Assembly (NCBI GenBank): GCA_017989575.1
Contig: JAGNPP010000027.1
Location: forward strand, 1-15,522
Source: Chryseobacterium sp.
GTDB taxonomy: Bacteria > Bacteroidota > Bacteroidia > Flavobacteriales > Weeksellaceae
Length of the DNA: 15,522 nucleotides
Reading direction: 5' to 3'
Shown: piece by piece, positions 6,766 to 13,674 of the stretch
Layout: the number at the start of each line of letters is the position of its first letter
Position numbering within the stretch: position 1 is the stretch's first letter
Notes under the pieces: model-generated
Databases searched by the model: none
Seen by the model: the letters and a program-made list of their open reading frames with translations, nothing else
What the model was told of the DNA's origin: nothing
Translations under genes and position numbers: made by a program

Positions 6766-7731
6766 ATGAAAAAATCAGTCGGAATCATCGGAGCCAATGG
6801 CTACACAGGAAGCGAACTCGTTCGTTTGCTCGCGTTCCATCCGAATATAGAATTAAAGTTTTTGTTCAGCCGTTCCAATTCCGGAGTGAAAATTTCCGAA
6901 TTATATCCGGATTTGGACTCGATTTGTGATTTGGTTTTGACGAACGAAATTTCAGAAACTGACATTCTTTTCCTTTGCCTTCCTCACAAAGAAAGTCATA
7001 ACTGGCTGAATGAAAATCCAGTTTCAGATAATACTTTAATTATCGATTTAGGAAACGATTTCCGTCTCGATGGCAATTTCGGAAACAGAAAGTTTGTTTA
7101 CGGTTTGCCCGAGATTTATATTAATGAAATCCAGAACTCAAAAAGTATTGCGAATCCTGGATGTTTTGCGACCGCGATTCAATTGGCATTATTGCCTTTA
7201 GCAAAGGAAAATCTGCTTAAAGATGTTTATACGACAGGAATTACGGGTTCAACTGGAGCCGGACAATCTCTACAACCGACAACCCATTTCACCTGGAGAA
7301 ATGACAATATTTCAGCCTACAAAACTTTGAATCACCAGCACGTTGATGAGATTTTAAAACAAATCAATTCGCTGAATAATCAAGAAGTTGAACTCAATTT
7401 TGTGCCTTGGCGAGGCGATTTTGCAAGGGGAATTTTCACAAGTTCTATCATCGGATGCGATTTAGAATTAGAAAAAATTTACACATTATATAAAGACTTT
7501 TACAAAGATTCACCTTTCGTGAAAATCTCAGAGAAACCGATTGATATGAAACAAGTTGTGAACACCAATTTCTGCGTCATCCAAATCGAAAAACAAGGAA
7601 ACAAAATAGCGGTTCATTCTGCAATCGACAATCTTCTGAAAGGCGCATCGGGACAAGCTGTTCAGAATATGAATATCGCAAATGGCTGGGAACAAAACCT
7701 CGGATTAAACTTAAAACCAATTGCATTTTAA
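6766..7731 (+). CDS. argC: N-acyl-gamma-glutamyl-phosphate reductase
   Basis: It reduces N-acylglutamyl phosphate to the semialdehyde with NADPH. The 321-residue protein has the Rossmann motif GANGYTG (9-15), the active-site cysteine Cys133 in ANPGCFAT, and the catalytic histidine motif NHQHVDEI (His190/His192), equivalent to HRHTPEI in relatives. The later segment reads FVPWRGDFARGI, where many ArgC proteins have PHL or PHLGNFPRGI; Trp replaces the His, but that His is not the catalytic one. The acyl group handled (acetyl or succinyl) cannot be read from ArgC itself. The start at 6766 is directly followed by the first beta strand (MKKSVGIIGA), the usual length for the family. Confidence 0.95.
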   Translation: MKKSVGIIGANGYTGSELVRLLAFHPNIELKFLFSRSNSGVKISELYPDLDSICDLVLTNEISETDILFLCLPHKESHNWLNENPVSDNTLIIDLGNDFRLDGNFGNRKFVYGLPEIYINEIQNSKSIANPGCFATAIQLALLPLAKENLLKDVYTTGITGSTGAGQSLQPTTHFTWRNDNISAYKTLNHQHVDEILKQINSLNNQEVELNFVPWRGDFARGIFTSSIIGCDLELEKIYTLYKDFYKDSPFVKISEKPIDMKQVVNTNFCVIQIEKQGNKIAVHSAIDNLLKGASGQAVQNMNIANGWEQNLGLNLKPIAF

Positions 7732-7742
7732 ATAAATTAAGG

Positions 7743-7807
7743 GTCTTCGAGAACCTCAGACTGACAACATAAATTACTAGATGTCACGCTGAGCGGAGTC
7801 GAAGCGC
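7743..7807. repeat. Head-to-head pair of CTGAG...TCGAAG repeats between argC and argD
   Basis: The right copy, ATGTCACGCTGAGC...GTCGAAGCG (7781-7807), matches the repeat at 6654-6685. The left copy is the same element in reverse orientation (CTTCGAGAACCTCA, 7745-7758, then GACTGACAACAT). The pair forms an imperfect stem and resembles the pair at 2617-2693. Confidence 0.65.
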
Positions 7808-7821
7808 TAGTAAGCTAAATA

Positions 7822-7852
7822 ACCATCAACTATCAACCGACAACAATCAACC
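7822..7852 (+). repeat. Degenerate ATCAAC tandem repeat before argD
   Basis: ATCAAC occurs at 7825, 7832 and 7846 within an ACC/AAC-rich run ending 3 bp before the argD ATG. Similar CAACTATCAACC runs are familiar in Flavobacteriia spacers. The run is pyrimidine-poor and unstructured, so it leaves the start codon accessible. Confidence 0.5.
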
Positions 7853-7855
7853 AAG

Positions 7856-9025
7856 ATGAATTTATTCAACGTATATCCACTTTTCAACATCAATCCTGTC
7901 AAAGCCGAAGGTTCTTTCCTTTGGGATGAAAACGGACAAAAATACCTCGATTTTTATGGTGGTCACGCTGTGATTTCAATTGGTCACAATCATCCGCATT
8001 ATGTTGAAAAATTGAAAAATCAACTGGAGAAAATCAGTTTTTATTCCAATTCCGTTCAGAATAATTTGCAAATTGAATTGGCTGAAAAATTAGGAAAAAT
8101 ATCTGGTTACGAAGACTACTCATTGTTTTTATGCAATTCCGGAGCAGAAGCAAACGAAAATGCTTTAAAGCTGGCTTCATTTCATAATGGAAAAAAGAAA
8201 GTGATTTATTTCTCCGAAGCTTTCCACGGCCGAACTTCCGCCGCAGTTGCGGTAACAGACAATCCGAAAATCGTAGCGCCAGTCAACGAATCCGGTAATT
8301 TCATCAAATGTGAATTCAATAATTCGGAAGAACTGAAAAAAGTTTTTGCCGAAAATCAGAACGAAATTTCAGCAGTAATCGTAGAGGGAATTCAAGGTGT
8401 TGGCGGCATCAATTTACTGGAAAAAGATTTCATTTTAACGATTGAAAAACTTTGCAAAGAAAATAATACAATTTTGATTTTGGACGAAGTACAGTCTGGT
8501 TACGGACGTTCAGGGAAATTCTTTGCCCATCAGGAATTCGATATCAAACCAGATTTAATCACAGTTGCGAAAGGAATGGGAAATGGCTTCCCTATTGGCG
8601 GCGTTTTGATTAGTCCAAAATTCGAAGCGAGTTACGGATTATTGGGAACTACATTTGGCGGAAATCATCTTGCTTGCGTGGCTGGAATTGCAGTTTTGGA
8701 AGTGATTGAAAATGAAAATTTGATTCAAAATTCTGAAAAAATAGGAGCTTATATCGAAGAAAAAATCAAAGATTTTCCTCACATCAAAAACATCAAAAGA
8801 CGCGGTCTGATGATTGGAATCGAGCTCGACCAAACTTGCGCAGATGTCAGGAAAGAATTGCTGTTTGAACATTTTATTTTCACGGGAAATGCCAATGACA
8901 AGAATGTTCTTCGGATTTTACCAGCGCTCAATATTTCGGAAAAAGAATCTGATTTGTTCATCAATGCTTTGGAAAAAACCTTGAAAGCGATTGATGAGAA
9001 AAAGAAAATTTTAACAGAAGATTAA
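7856..9025 (+). CDS. argD: N-acylornithine aminotransferase (PLP-dependent, class III)
   Basis: It transfers an amino group from glutamate to N-acylglutamate semialdehyde, giving N-acylornithine. The 389-residue protein is a full-length class III aminotransferase. It shows the phosphate-binding NSGAEAN (94-100), FHGRT (123-127), the PLP-ring aspartate in LDEVQSGYGRSG (Asp210), and the Schiff-base lysine Lys239 in VAKGMGNGFPIGG. Position in the operon between argC and argF' fits this step. Class III enzymes also act on other diamines, so the exact substrate comes from context. It may also serve in lysine synthesis, as known for some ArgD proteins. The following spacer has an AAAAAAGGTTTTTT dyad and a longer inverted repeat. 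Confidence 0.94.
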   Translation: MNLFNVYPLFNINPVKAEGSFLWDENGQKYLDFYGGHAVISIGHNHPHYVEKLKNQLEKISFYSNSVQNNLQIELAEKLGKISGYEDYSLFLCNSGAEANENALKLASFHNGKKKVIYFSEAFHGRTSAAVAVTDNPKIVAPVNESGNFIKCEFNNSEELKKVFAENQNEISAVIVEGIQGVGGINLLEKDFILTIEKLCKENNTILILDEVQSGYGRSGKFFAHQEFDIKPDLITVAKGMGNGFPIGGVLISPKFEASYGLLGTTFGGNHLACVAGIAVLEVIENENLIQNSEKIGAYIEEKIKDFPHIKNIKRRGLMIGIELDQTCADVRKELLFEHFIFTGNANDKNVLRILPALNISEKESDLFINALEKTLKAIDEKKKILTED

Positions 9026-9039
9026 AAAAAAGGTTTTTT

Positions 9040-9082
9040 GTCATCCGTAGGAATTTCAATGTTTAGATTCCTACGGAATGAC
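9040..9082. repeat. Near-perfect inverted repeat between argD and argF'
   Basis: GTCATCCGTAGGAAT (9040-9054) pairs with ATTCCTACGGAATGAC (9067-9082); a single extra base in the right arm is the only break. The loop is 12 nt. No T-run follows, so it is a stable RNA hairpin or dispersed repeat rather than a standard terminator. Confidence 0.75.
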
Positions 9083-9100
9083 AAAGTGAATGTTTTAAAA

Positions 9101-9185
9101 TTGCTTAGCTGAGCGTAAGCGCCTTTGCGAACCTTAAAATATTTTCAATAATTAATAAAAAATCTTTGCGCACTTTGCGTTCAAA
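9101..9185 (+). repeat. CTTTGCG-rich repeat region before argF'
   Basis: GCCTTTGCGAACCTT (9121-9135) and CTTTGCGCACTTTGCGTTC (9164-9182) belong to a CTTTGCG-type family also present at 13528-13665. The stretch ends about 10 bp before the argF' ATG. I see no promoter match better than AATCTTTG (9162-9169), which differs from TAnnTTTG at one base. Confidence 0.55.
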
Positions 9186-9194
9186 ATAGATAAA

Positions 9195-10148
9195 ATGAAA
9201 AATTTCACTTCGGTTTACGATATAGATAATTTGCAAACTATCATTGCAAAAGCCTTAAAAATAAAAGAAAATCCATTAGGAAATCCAACCAAAGGAAATG
9301 GAAAAACGATTGGTTTGGTTTTCCTCAATTCAAGTCTTAGAACAAGATTGAGTTCCCAAATTGCGGCTCAAAATTTAGGATTAAATGTCCTAACGCTCAA
9401 CGCCGCACAAGAAGCCTGGAATCTGGAATTCGCTGACGGAACTGTGATGAATGGCGATACAGTAGAACATATCAAAGATGCAATAGAAGTTCTGAATCAA
9501 TATTGTGATATCATCGCGGTAAGATGTTTCGCAGGAATGAAAAGCAAAGAAGACGACGTGAACGAAAGTATTCTAAGTCAGTTTTTGAAACACGCCAAAG
9601 TTCCGGTGGTTTCTTTGGAATCTGCGACGCGTCATCCATTACAAAGTCTTGCTGATTGCATCACAATCACAGAAAATTGGACAGAAAACAGAAAGCCAAA
9701 AGTCGTTTTAACTTGGGCGCCTCACATCAAACCGATTGCGCAAGCTGTCGGAAACTCCTTTACAGAATGGATGCAACAAATGGATGTTGATTTGGTGATT
9801 GCAAATCCGGAAGGTTACGATTTGGATAAAAATTTTACAAAAGATACGAAAGTAATTCACAATCAGAATGAAGCGTTGAAAGATGCAGATTTTGTGTACG
9901 TGAAAAACTGGTCGTCGTTTGAAGATTATACGGCGATGCCGAAAGTTGAAGAAAACTGGATGCTGACCAATGAAAAATTAGCATTGACAAACGATGCAAA
10001 AGTGATGCATTGCCTTCCAGTCCGTAGAAATCTTGAATTGAGTGATGAAGTGATGGATGGCGAAAACTCAATCATATATCAACAAGCAAAAAACAGAATC
10101 TTTTCTGCTCAAGTGGTTTTTAGTGAAATTTTAGACAAATTAAAATAA
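9195..10148 (+). CDS. argF': N-succinylornithine (or N-acetylornithine) transcarbamylase
   Basis: This is a 317-residue transcarbamylase of the N-acylornithine subfamily, not ordinary ornithine transcarbamylase. It has the carbamoyl-phosphate loop SSLRTRLS (46-53), Trp75 in AWNLE, RHPLQSLAD (146-154), LTWAPH, and MHCLPVRRN (271-279). It aligns without gaps, as I recall the sequence, with the Bacteroides fragilis N-succinylornithine enzyme over its first 90 residues. At the specificity position it reads GDTV90EH. Acetyl-specific enzymes have Glu here and the B. fragilis succinyl enzyme has Pro90. Published mutants of the Xanthomonas enzyme in which this Glu became Pro, Ser, Ala or Val switched to succinylornithine, so Val90 points to succinylornithine. 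The product, N-succinylcitrulline, would go to ArgE. Catalytic specificity itself is inference. Confidence 0.92.
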   Translation: MKNFTSVYDIDNLQTIIAKALKIKENPLGNPTKGNGKTIGLVFLNSSLRTRLSSQIAAQNLGLNVLTLNAAQEAWNLEFADGTVMNGDTVEHIKDAIEVLNQYCDIIAVRCFAGMKSKEDDVNESILSQFLKHAKVPVVSLESATRHPLQSLADCITITENWTENRKPKVVLTWAPHIKPIAQAVGNSFTEWMQQMDVDLVIANPEGYDLDKNFTKDTKVIHNQNEALKDADFVYVKNWSSFEDYTAMPKVEENWMLTNEKLALTNDAKVMHCLPVRRNLELSDEVMDGENSIIYQQAKNRIFSAQVVFSEILDKLK

Positions 10149-10153
10149 TTGAT

Positions 10154-10234
10154 AACCCTGAAGGGTTTAATTTGAATAGCCGTAGGTGAAACCTATGGTC
10201 TGCAAACCAACAAAAATTCGAACCCGAAGGGTTC
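10154..10234. repeat. Triple hairpin repeat between argF' and argB
   Basis: Three compact hairpins follow each other: AACCCT-GA-AGGGTT (10154-10167), CCGTAGGT-GAA-ACCTATGG (10180-10198, one G-T pair) and GAACCC-GAA-GGGTTC (10220-10234). The first and third are versions of the same unit (AACCC-GA-GGGTT), and the phrase TTGAAT follows each. No T-tract follows any stem. Confidence 0.75.
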
Positions 10235-10279
10235 AACTTGAATGACTACAAATCAATCGATGCGTAAATTAAACAAATA

Positions 10280-11071
10280 ATGCAAAAACTACACATCATA
10301 AAAATCGGAGGCGCTTTAATCGATGACAAAAAATCATTGAAAGCTTTTCTTCAGCAATTTTCTCAAATCGAAGGTGCCAAAATCCTGATTCACGGCGGTG
10401 GAAAGATTGCAGAAATTCTAGCGGAAAAACTGAAAATCACGCAGACGATGATTGATGGTCGCAGGATTACCAACAAAAAAACGTTGAAGCTCGTGACAAT
10501 GGTTTATGCAGGAAGAATCAATAAAAATATTGTGGCAAAACTGCAGAGTTTCAATTGCAATGCGATGGGGTTTTCTGGTGCAGATGGGAATCTGATTCAA
10601 GCTGAAAAACGCCAGCATCCAACCATTAATTTTGGATTTGTTGGCGATATTAATGAAAAAAGTATCAATCACGAATTGATTACAAATATGATAAATCTGG
10701 GTCTGGTTCCGGTGTTTTCTGCAATCACTCACGATAAAAAAGGAAATCTGTTAAACACCAACGCAGACACGATTGCCGGAACTATTGCTCAGGCTTTGTC
10801 AAAAAATTTCGAGACAGAATTGTTATTCTGCTTCGATAAAAACGGGGTTTTGGAAAATGTGGAAGACGAAAATTCAAATCTTAAAACCATTAATAAAAAT
10901 GAATTTTCAGAATTAAAATCACAAGGAAAACTCCACAAAGGAATTTTACCAAAACTCGAAAATGCTTTCAAAGCCAAAGAAAACGGCGTTCAGAAAGTGT
11001 CTTTGATTAACGAGAAAAAACTGTCAGACCAAATAAAACAAGGAAATGAAGGAACTAAAATCTGTCTTTAG
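10280..11071 (+). CDS. argB: N-acylglutamate kinase
   Basis: It phosphorylates N-acylglutamate with ATP. The 263-residue amino-acid-kinase-fold protein has the N-terminal Lys8 and GG loop (IKIGGALID), HGGGK (38-42), the substrate-binding arginine Arg62 in DGRRIT, NADT (161-164, Asp163 equivalent to the catalytic Asp) and Lys225 in GILPK. It lacks the long N-terminal helix that marks arginine-inhibited hexameric kinases, so feedback probably acts elsewhere; this is inference. Its last 26 bp overlap the start of argE in another frame, so the two are probably translationally coupled and made in step. A 131-bp spacer with three hairpins precedes it. Confidence 0.94.
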   Translation: MQKLHIIKIGGALIDDKKSLKAFLQQFSQIEGAKILIHGGGKIAEILAEKLKITQTMIDGRRITNKKTLKLVTMVYAGRINKNIVAKLQSFNCNAMGFSGADGNLIQAEKRQHPTINFGFVGDINEKSINHELITNMINLGLVPVFSAITHDKKGNLLNTNADTIAGTIAQALSKNFETELLFCFDKNGVLENVEDENSNLKTINKNEFSELKSQGKLHKGILPKLENAFKAKENGVQKVSLINEKKLSDQIKQGNEGTKICL

Positions 11072-12128
11072 TAGAGAAGAACTTGCGGAAAACGCCGTCA
11101 AATTATTGAAAAAACTCATTGCAACACCATCTATGAGCCGCGACGAATACAACGCTTCGCTTATTATAGAAGGTTTTTTCAATGAGCATCAATTGACGGT
11201 CAACCGATTCAAAAATAACATCTGGGCAACCAATAAGCATTTTGACGCCGGCAAACCATCGATTCTCCTCAACACGCACCACGACACAGTAAAACCAAAC
11301 AAAGCATACACTTTGGACCCGTTCATTCCAGTGGAAAAAGACGGCAAATTATTCGGTTTGGGAAGCAACGATGCGGGCGCATCTTTGGTGGCGATGGCGC
11401 AAACGTTTCTTTATTTTTATGAAGCCGAAGATTTGTCGCACAATCTCGTAATTGCATTGACAGCCGAAGAAGAAATCTCAGGTTTAGACGGCATCGAAGC
11501 ATTATTTCCACAACTTCCGAACGTAGAATTGGCAATCGTCGGCGAACCTACAAAAATGAATCTCGCAATCGCAGAAAAAGGTTTGCTCGTCATCGATGGT
11601 GAAATGCTGGGAACGCCTTCTCACGCCGCACATCCGAACGATGATAATGCGATTGTGAAATGTATGAAGGATTTGCAAAATATCCTCGATTTCAAATTCC
11701 CGAAAGTTTCAGATTATTTGGGCGAAGTGAAAGTGACTTTGTCAGTTCTCAACGCAGGAACGCAACATAATGTGGTTCCCGAAAAATGCAATTTCACATT
11801 GGATGTCCGTGTGACAGACGAATATACGAATCGCGAAGTTTTCGAAATCATCCAGTCGCAGATGAAATCAAAACTGACACCGAGGTCTTTCCGTCTCAAT
11901 TCCTCAAAAATCGATGTCAACCATCCATTCGTTCAGGCTGGATTGGCGTTGGGCAGGACAACTTACGGTTCGCCGACTTCCTCGGACCAGGCGATTATTC
12001 CGTGCACATCGGTCAAGTTGGGTCCAGGCGACAGCTTACGTTCGCACACCGCGGACGAATTTATTTACATCGACGAAATCCGAGAAGGCATCGATGTTTA
12101 CATCAAAATATTAGAGAAAGTTCTTTAA
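11046..12128 (+). CDS. argE: N-acylcitrulline deacylase, M20 family (ArgE/DapE-like)
   Basis: This 360-residue M20 metallohydrolase contains the complete di-zinc set: His78 and Asp80 in NTHHDTV, Asp109 in GSNDAGA, Glu141-Glu142 (general base and ligand) in TAEEE, Glu167 in GEPT and His334 in SHTADE. The dimerisation domain lies between about 175 and 285 and includes GTPSHAAHP. In pathways with an N-acylornithine transcarbamylase, the deacylase acts on N-acylcitrulline, not on N-acylornithine. With Val90 in ArgF', the substrate here is probably N-succinyl-L-citrulline, which would make this enzyme resemble DapE (desuccinylase) in chemistry. The start at 11046 overlaps argB by 26 bp and gives a normal family length; no later ATG fits the first helix better. 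Confidence 0.9.
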   Translation: MKELKSVFSREELAENAVKLLKKLIATPSMSRDEYNASLIIEGFFNEHQLTVNRFKNNIWATNKHFDAGKPSILLNTHHDTVKPNKAYTLDPFIPVEKDGKLFGLGSNDAGASLVAMAQTFLYFYEAEDLSHNLVIALTAEEEISGLDGIEALFPQLPNVELAIVGEPTKMNLAIAEKGLLVIDGEMLGTPSHAAHPNDDNAIVKCMKDLQNILDFKFPKVSDYLGEVKVTLSVLNAGTQHNVVPEKCNFTLDVRVTDEYTNREVFEIIQSQMKSKLTPRSFRLNSSKIDVNHPFVQAGLALGRTTYGSPTSSDQAIIPCTSVKLGPGDSLRSHTADEFIYIDEIREGIDVYIKILEKVL

Positions 12129-12129
12129 C

Positions 12130-12204
12130 AGAAGTTAGAATTGAGAAATTAGATATTAGAAAACCAATTGGAATCTAACTTCTAACCTCTGAAATCTAAT
12201 TTCT
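12130..12204. repeat. AGAAGTTAGA / TCTAACTTCT inverted repeat before argH
   Basis: AGAAGTTAGA (12130-12139) pairs perfectly with TCTAACTTCT (12174-12183), and AGAAATTAGAT (12144-12154) pairs perfectly with ATCTAATTTCT (12194-12204). The two stems interleave, so only one can form at a time, or a pseudoknot-like fold is possible. The right arms end 13 bp before the argH ATG. Confidence 0.7.
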
Positions 12205-12217
12205 AAAAATTATTAAA

Positions 12218-13522
12218 ATGAAAAAAATCTGGCAAAAAGACAATACGACAACCAATGATTTGGTTACAAAATTCACGGTCGGGAAAGACCTGGATTTTGA
12301 CGACAGATTGGCAAAATACGATGTGTTGGGCTCCATCGCCCACGCAAAAATGCTCGCAGAAGTTGGATTGATTCGACTGGATGAAGAGCAGGCAATTGTG
12401 GCAGTTTTGGAAGAAGTTCTTTCTGAAATCGAAAAAGAAACTTTCGAAATCGATAAAACTGCAGAAGACATCCATTCCCAAATCGAAAATATCCTCATCG
12501 AAAAATTGGGCGAAACTGGTAAGAAAATCCACACCGCAAGGTCAAGAAACGACCAGGTTTTGACGGATATCAAATTATATCTAATTGACGAAATCAGAGA
12601 AATCACAGAACTGACCGATTCATTTTTTCAAATCCTGAAAGACAAAGCCAATCTTCATAAAGACGTTTTGTTGCCTGGTTACACGCATTTGCAGGTGGCG
12701 ATGCCGTCGTCTTTCGGATTGTGGTTTGGCGCGTATGCAGAATCTTTGGTGGATGATTTGGAATTGCTGTTTGCAACAAAGAATATCATTAATAAAAATC
12801 CATTAGGCTCGGCCGCTGGCTACGGTTCGTCGTTCCCGATTGACAGAGAAAGTACGACTTACAAACTCGGTTTCAGAACTCTGAATCATAATGTGGTTTA
12901 TGCCCAAATGACACGTGGGAAATCAGAAAAATTATTGGCCAATTCATTGTCGGTTTTGGCTGGAACTTTAGGCAAATTCTCTTACGATGTTTGTCTTTAT
13001 TTAAGTCAGAACTTTGATTTCATCAGCTTTCCGAAGGAATTTACGACTGGAAGCAGCATTATGCCACACAAGAAAAATCCGGATATTTTCGAATTGGTAA
13101 GAGCGAGATGCAACAGAATTCAGGCTTTACCAAATGAATTGGTTTTGGTGACGAATAATTTGCCTTCAGGTTATCACAGAGATTTGCAATTGACGAAAGA
13201 AATTCTTTTCCCAGCCATCGATTCTTTGAAAGAATGTCTCGAAATCCTGATTTATACGCTTCCAAATATCGAAGTGAAAAATAATATTTTGGATGACGAA
13301 AAATACAAATATATCTTCAGCGTGGAGAAAATCAACGAAGAAGTGAAGAATGGAAAATCATTCCGAGATGCTTACATCCAAATCGGTCAGGAAATTGACA
13401 ATAGCTTGTTTGAATATGATTATAAAGAGCTTAACCATTCTCATCAAGGCAGTTTGGGAAACCTTTGCCTCGACGAAATCGAATATCAATTCAATAAAGT
13501 GAGAGATAAATTATTGGGTTGA
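12218..13522 (+). CDS. argH: Argininosuccinate lyase
   Basis: It cleaves argininosuccinate to arginine and fumarate, the last step of the pathway. The 434-residue protein belongs to the fumarase/aspartase superfamily and carries HTARSRNDQV (105-114), GYTHLQVAMP (154-163, His157 equivalent to the general acid histidine) and the superfamily signature GSSIMPHKKNPD (278-289) with the catalytic serine (Ser279/Ser280). The length is slightly below the usual 450-460. The C-terminal domain looks complete to the stop. It is the last arg gene and converges on the Lrp-type regulator. No clear intrinsic terminator follows; instead a 138-bp bracketed repeat separates the two. Confidence 0.95.
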   Translation: MKKIWQKDNTTTNDLVTKFTVGKDLDFDDRLAKYDVLGSIAHAKMLAEVGLIRLDEEQAIVAVLEEVLSEIEKETFEIDKTAEDIHSQIENILIEKLGETGKKIHTARSRNDQVLTDIKLYLIDEIREITELTDSFFQILKDKANLHKDVLLPGYTHLQVAMPSSFGLWFGAYAESLVDDLELLFATKNIINKNPLGSAAGYGSSFPIDRESTTYKLGFRTLNHNVVYAQMTRGKSEKLLANSLSVLAGTLGKFSYDVCLYLSQNFDFISFPKEFTTGSSIMPHKKNPDIFELVRARCNRIQALPNELVLVTNNLPSGYHRDLQLTKEILFPAIDSLKECLEILIYTLPNIEVKNNILDDEKYKYIFSVEKINEEVKNGKSFRDAYIQIGQEIDNSLFEYDYKELNHSHQGSLGNLCLDEIEYQFNKVRDKLLG

Positions 13523-13527
13523 AAAAT

Positions 13528-13665
13528 ATCGCAAAGCCGCAAGATTTAATTAAACTTGATGTTTTAAGCCGCAAAGTTTTAAGTTAATTGGAATGATGTA
13601 AATCGAAGGTTTTCTTTTGCGACTTTCAGCAGGCCTACTTTTTAAACCTTTCGCGCCTTTGCGAT
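13528..13665. repeat. GCAAAG/CTTTGCG bracketed repeat between argH and the regulator
   Basis: ATCGCAAAG (13528-13536) pairs perfectly with CTTTGCGAT (13657-13665), bracketing a 138-bp element with internal AAGCCGCAAAG (13566-13576) and TTTGCGACTTT (13616-13626). It shares its CTTTGCG word with 9101-9185. It lies between two converging genes, where a bidirectional terminator is expected, but I see no G+C-rich stem with a T-tract. Confidence 0.55.
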
Positions 13666-13674
13666 TAAAAAACT

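Noticed and set aside
6766..7731. Possible loss of an ArgC active-site His (FVPWRG where relatives have PHL)
   Set aside because: The catalytic His is expected about 57-59 residues after the active-site Cys, and NHQHVDEI is present there; the Trp change is probably a lineage variant.
9040..9082. Inverted repeat as the terminator of an argD transcript
   Set aside because: No T-tract follows and the pathway continues in the same direction, so I list it as a repeat only.
11786..12178. 130-codon open frame within argE and beyond
   Set aside because: It is in another frame of argE, has no domain, and ends in the repeat spacer before argH.
12196..12606. Minus-strand open frame of 136 codons opposite argH
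   Set aside because: It is Ser/Phe-rich antisense of the well-supported argH coding sequence.
6642..13674. CRISPR array
   Set aside because: The repeats belong to different families, are not regularly spaced, and lie one set per gene spacer; no cas gene is present.
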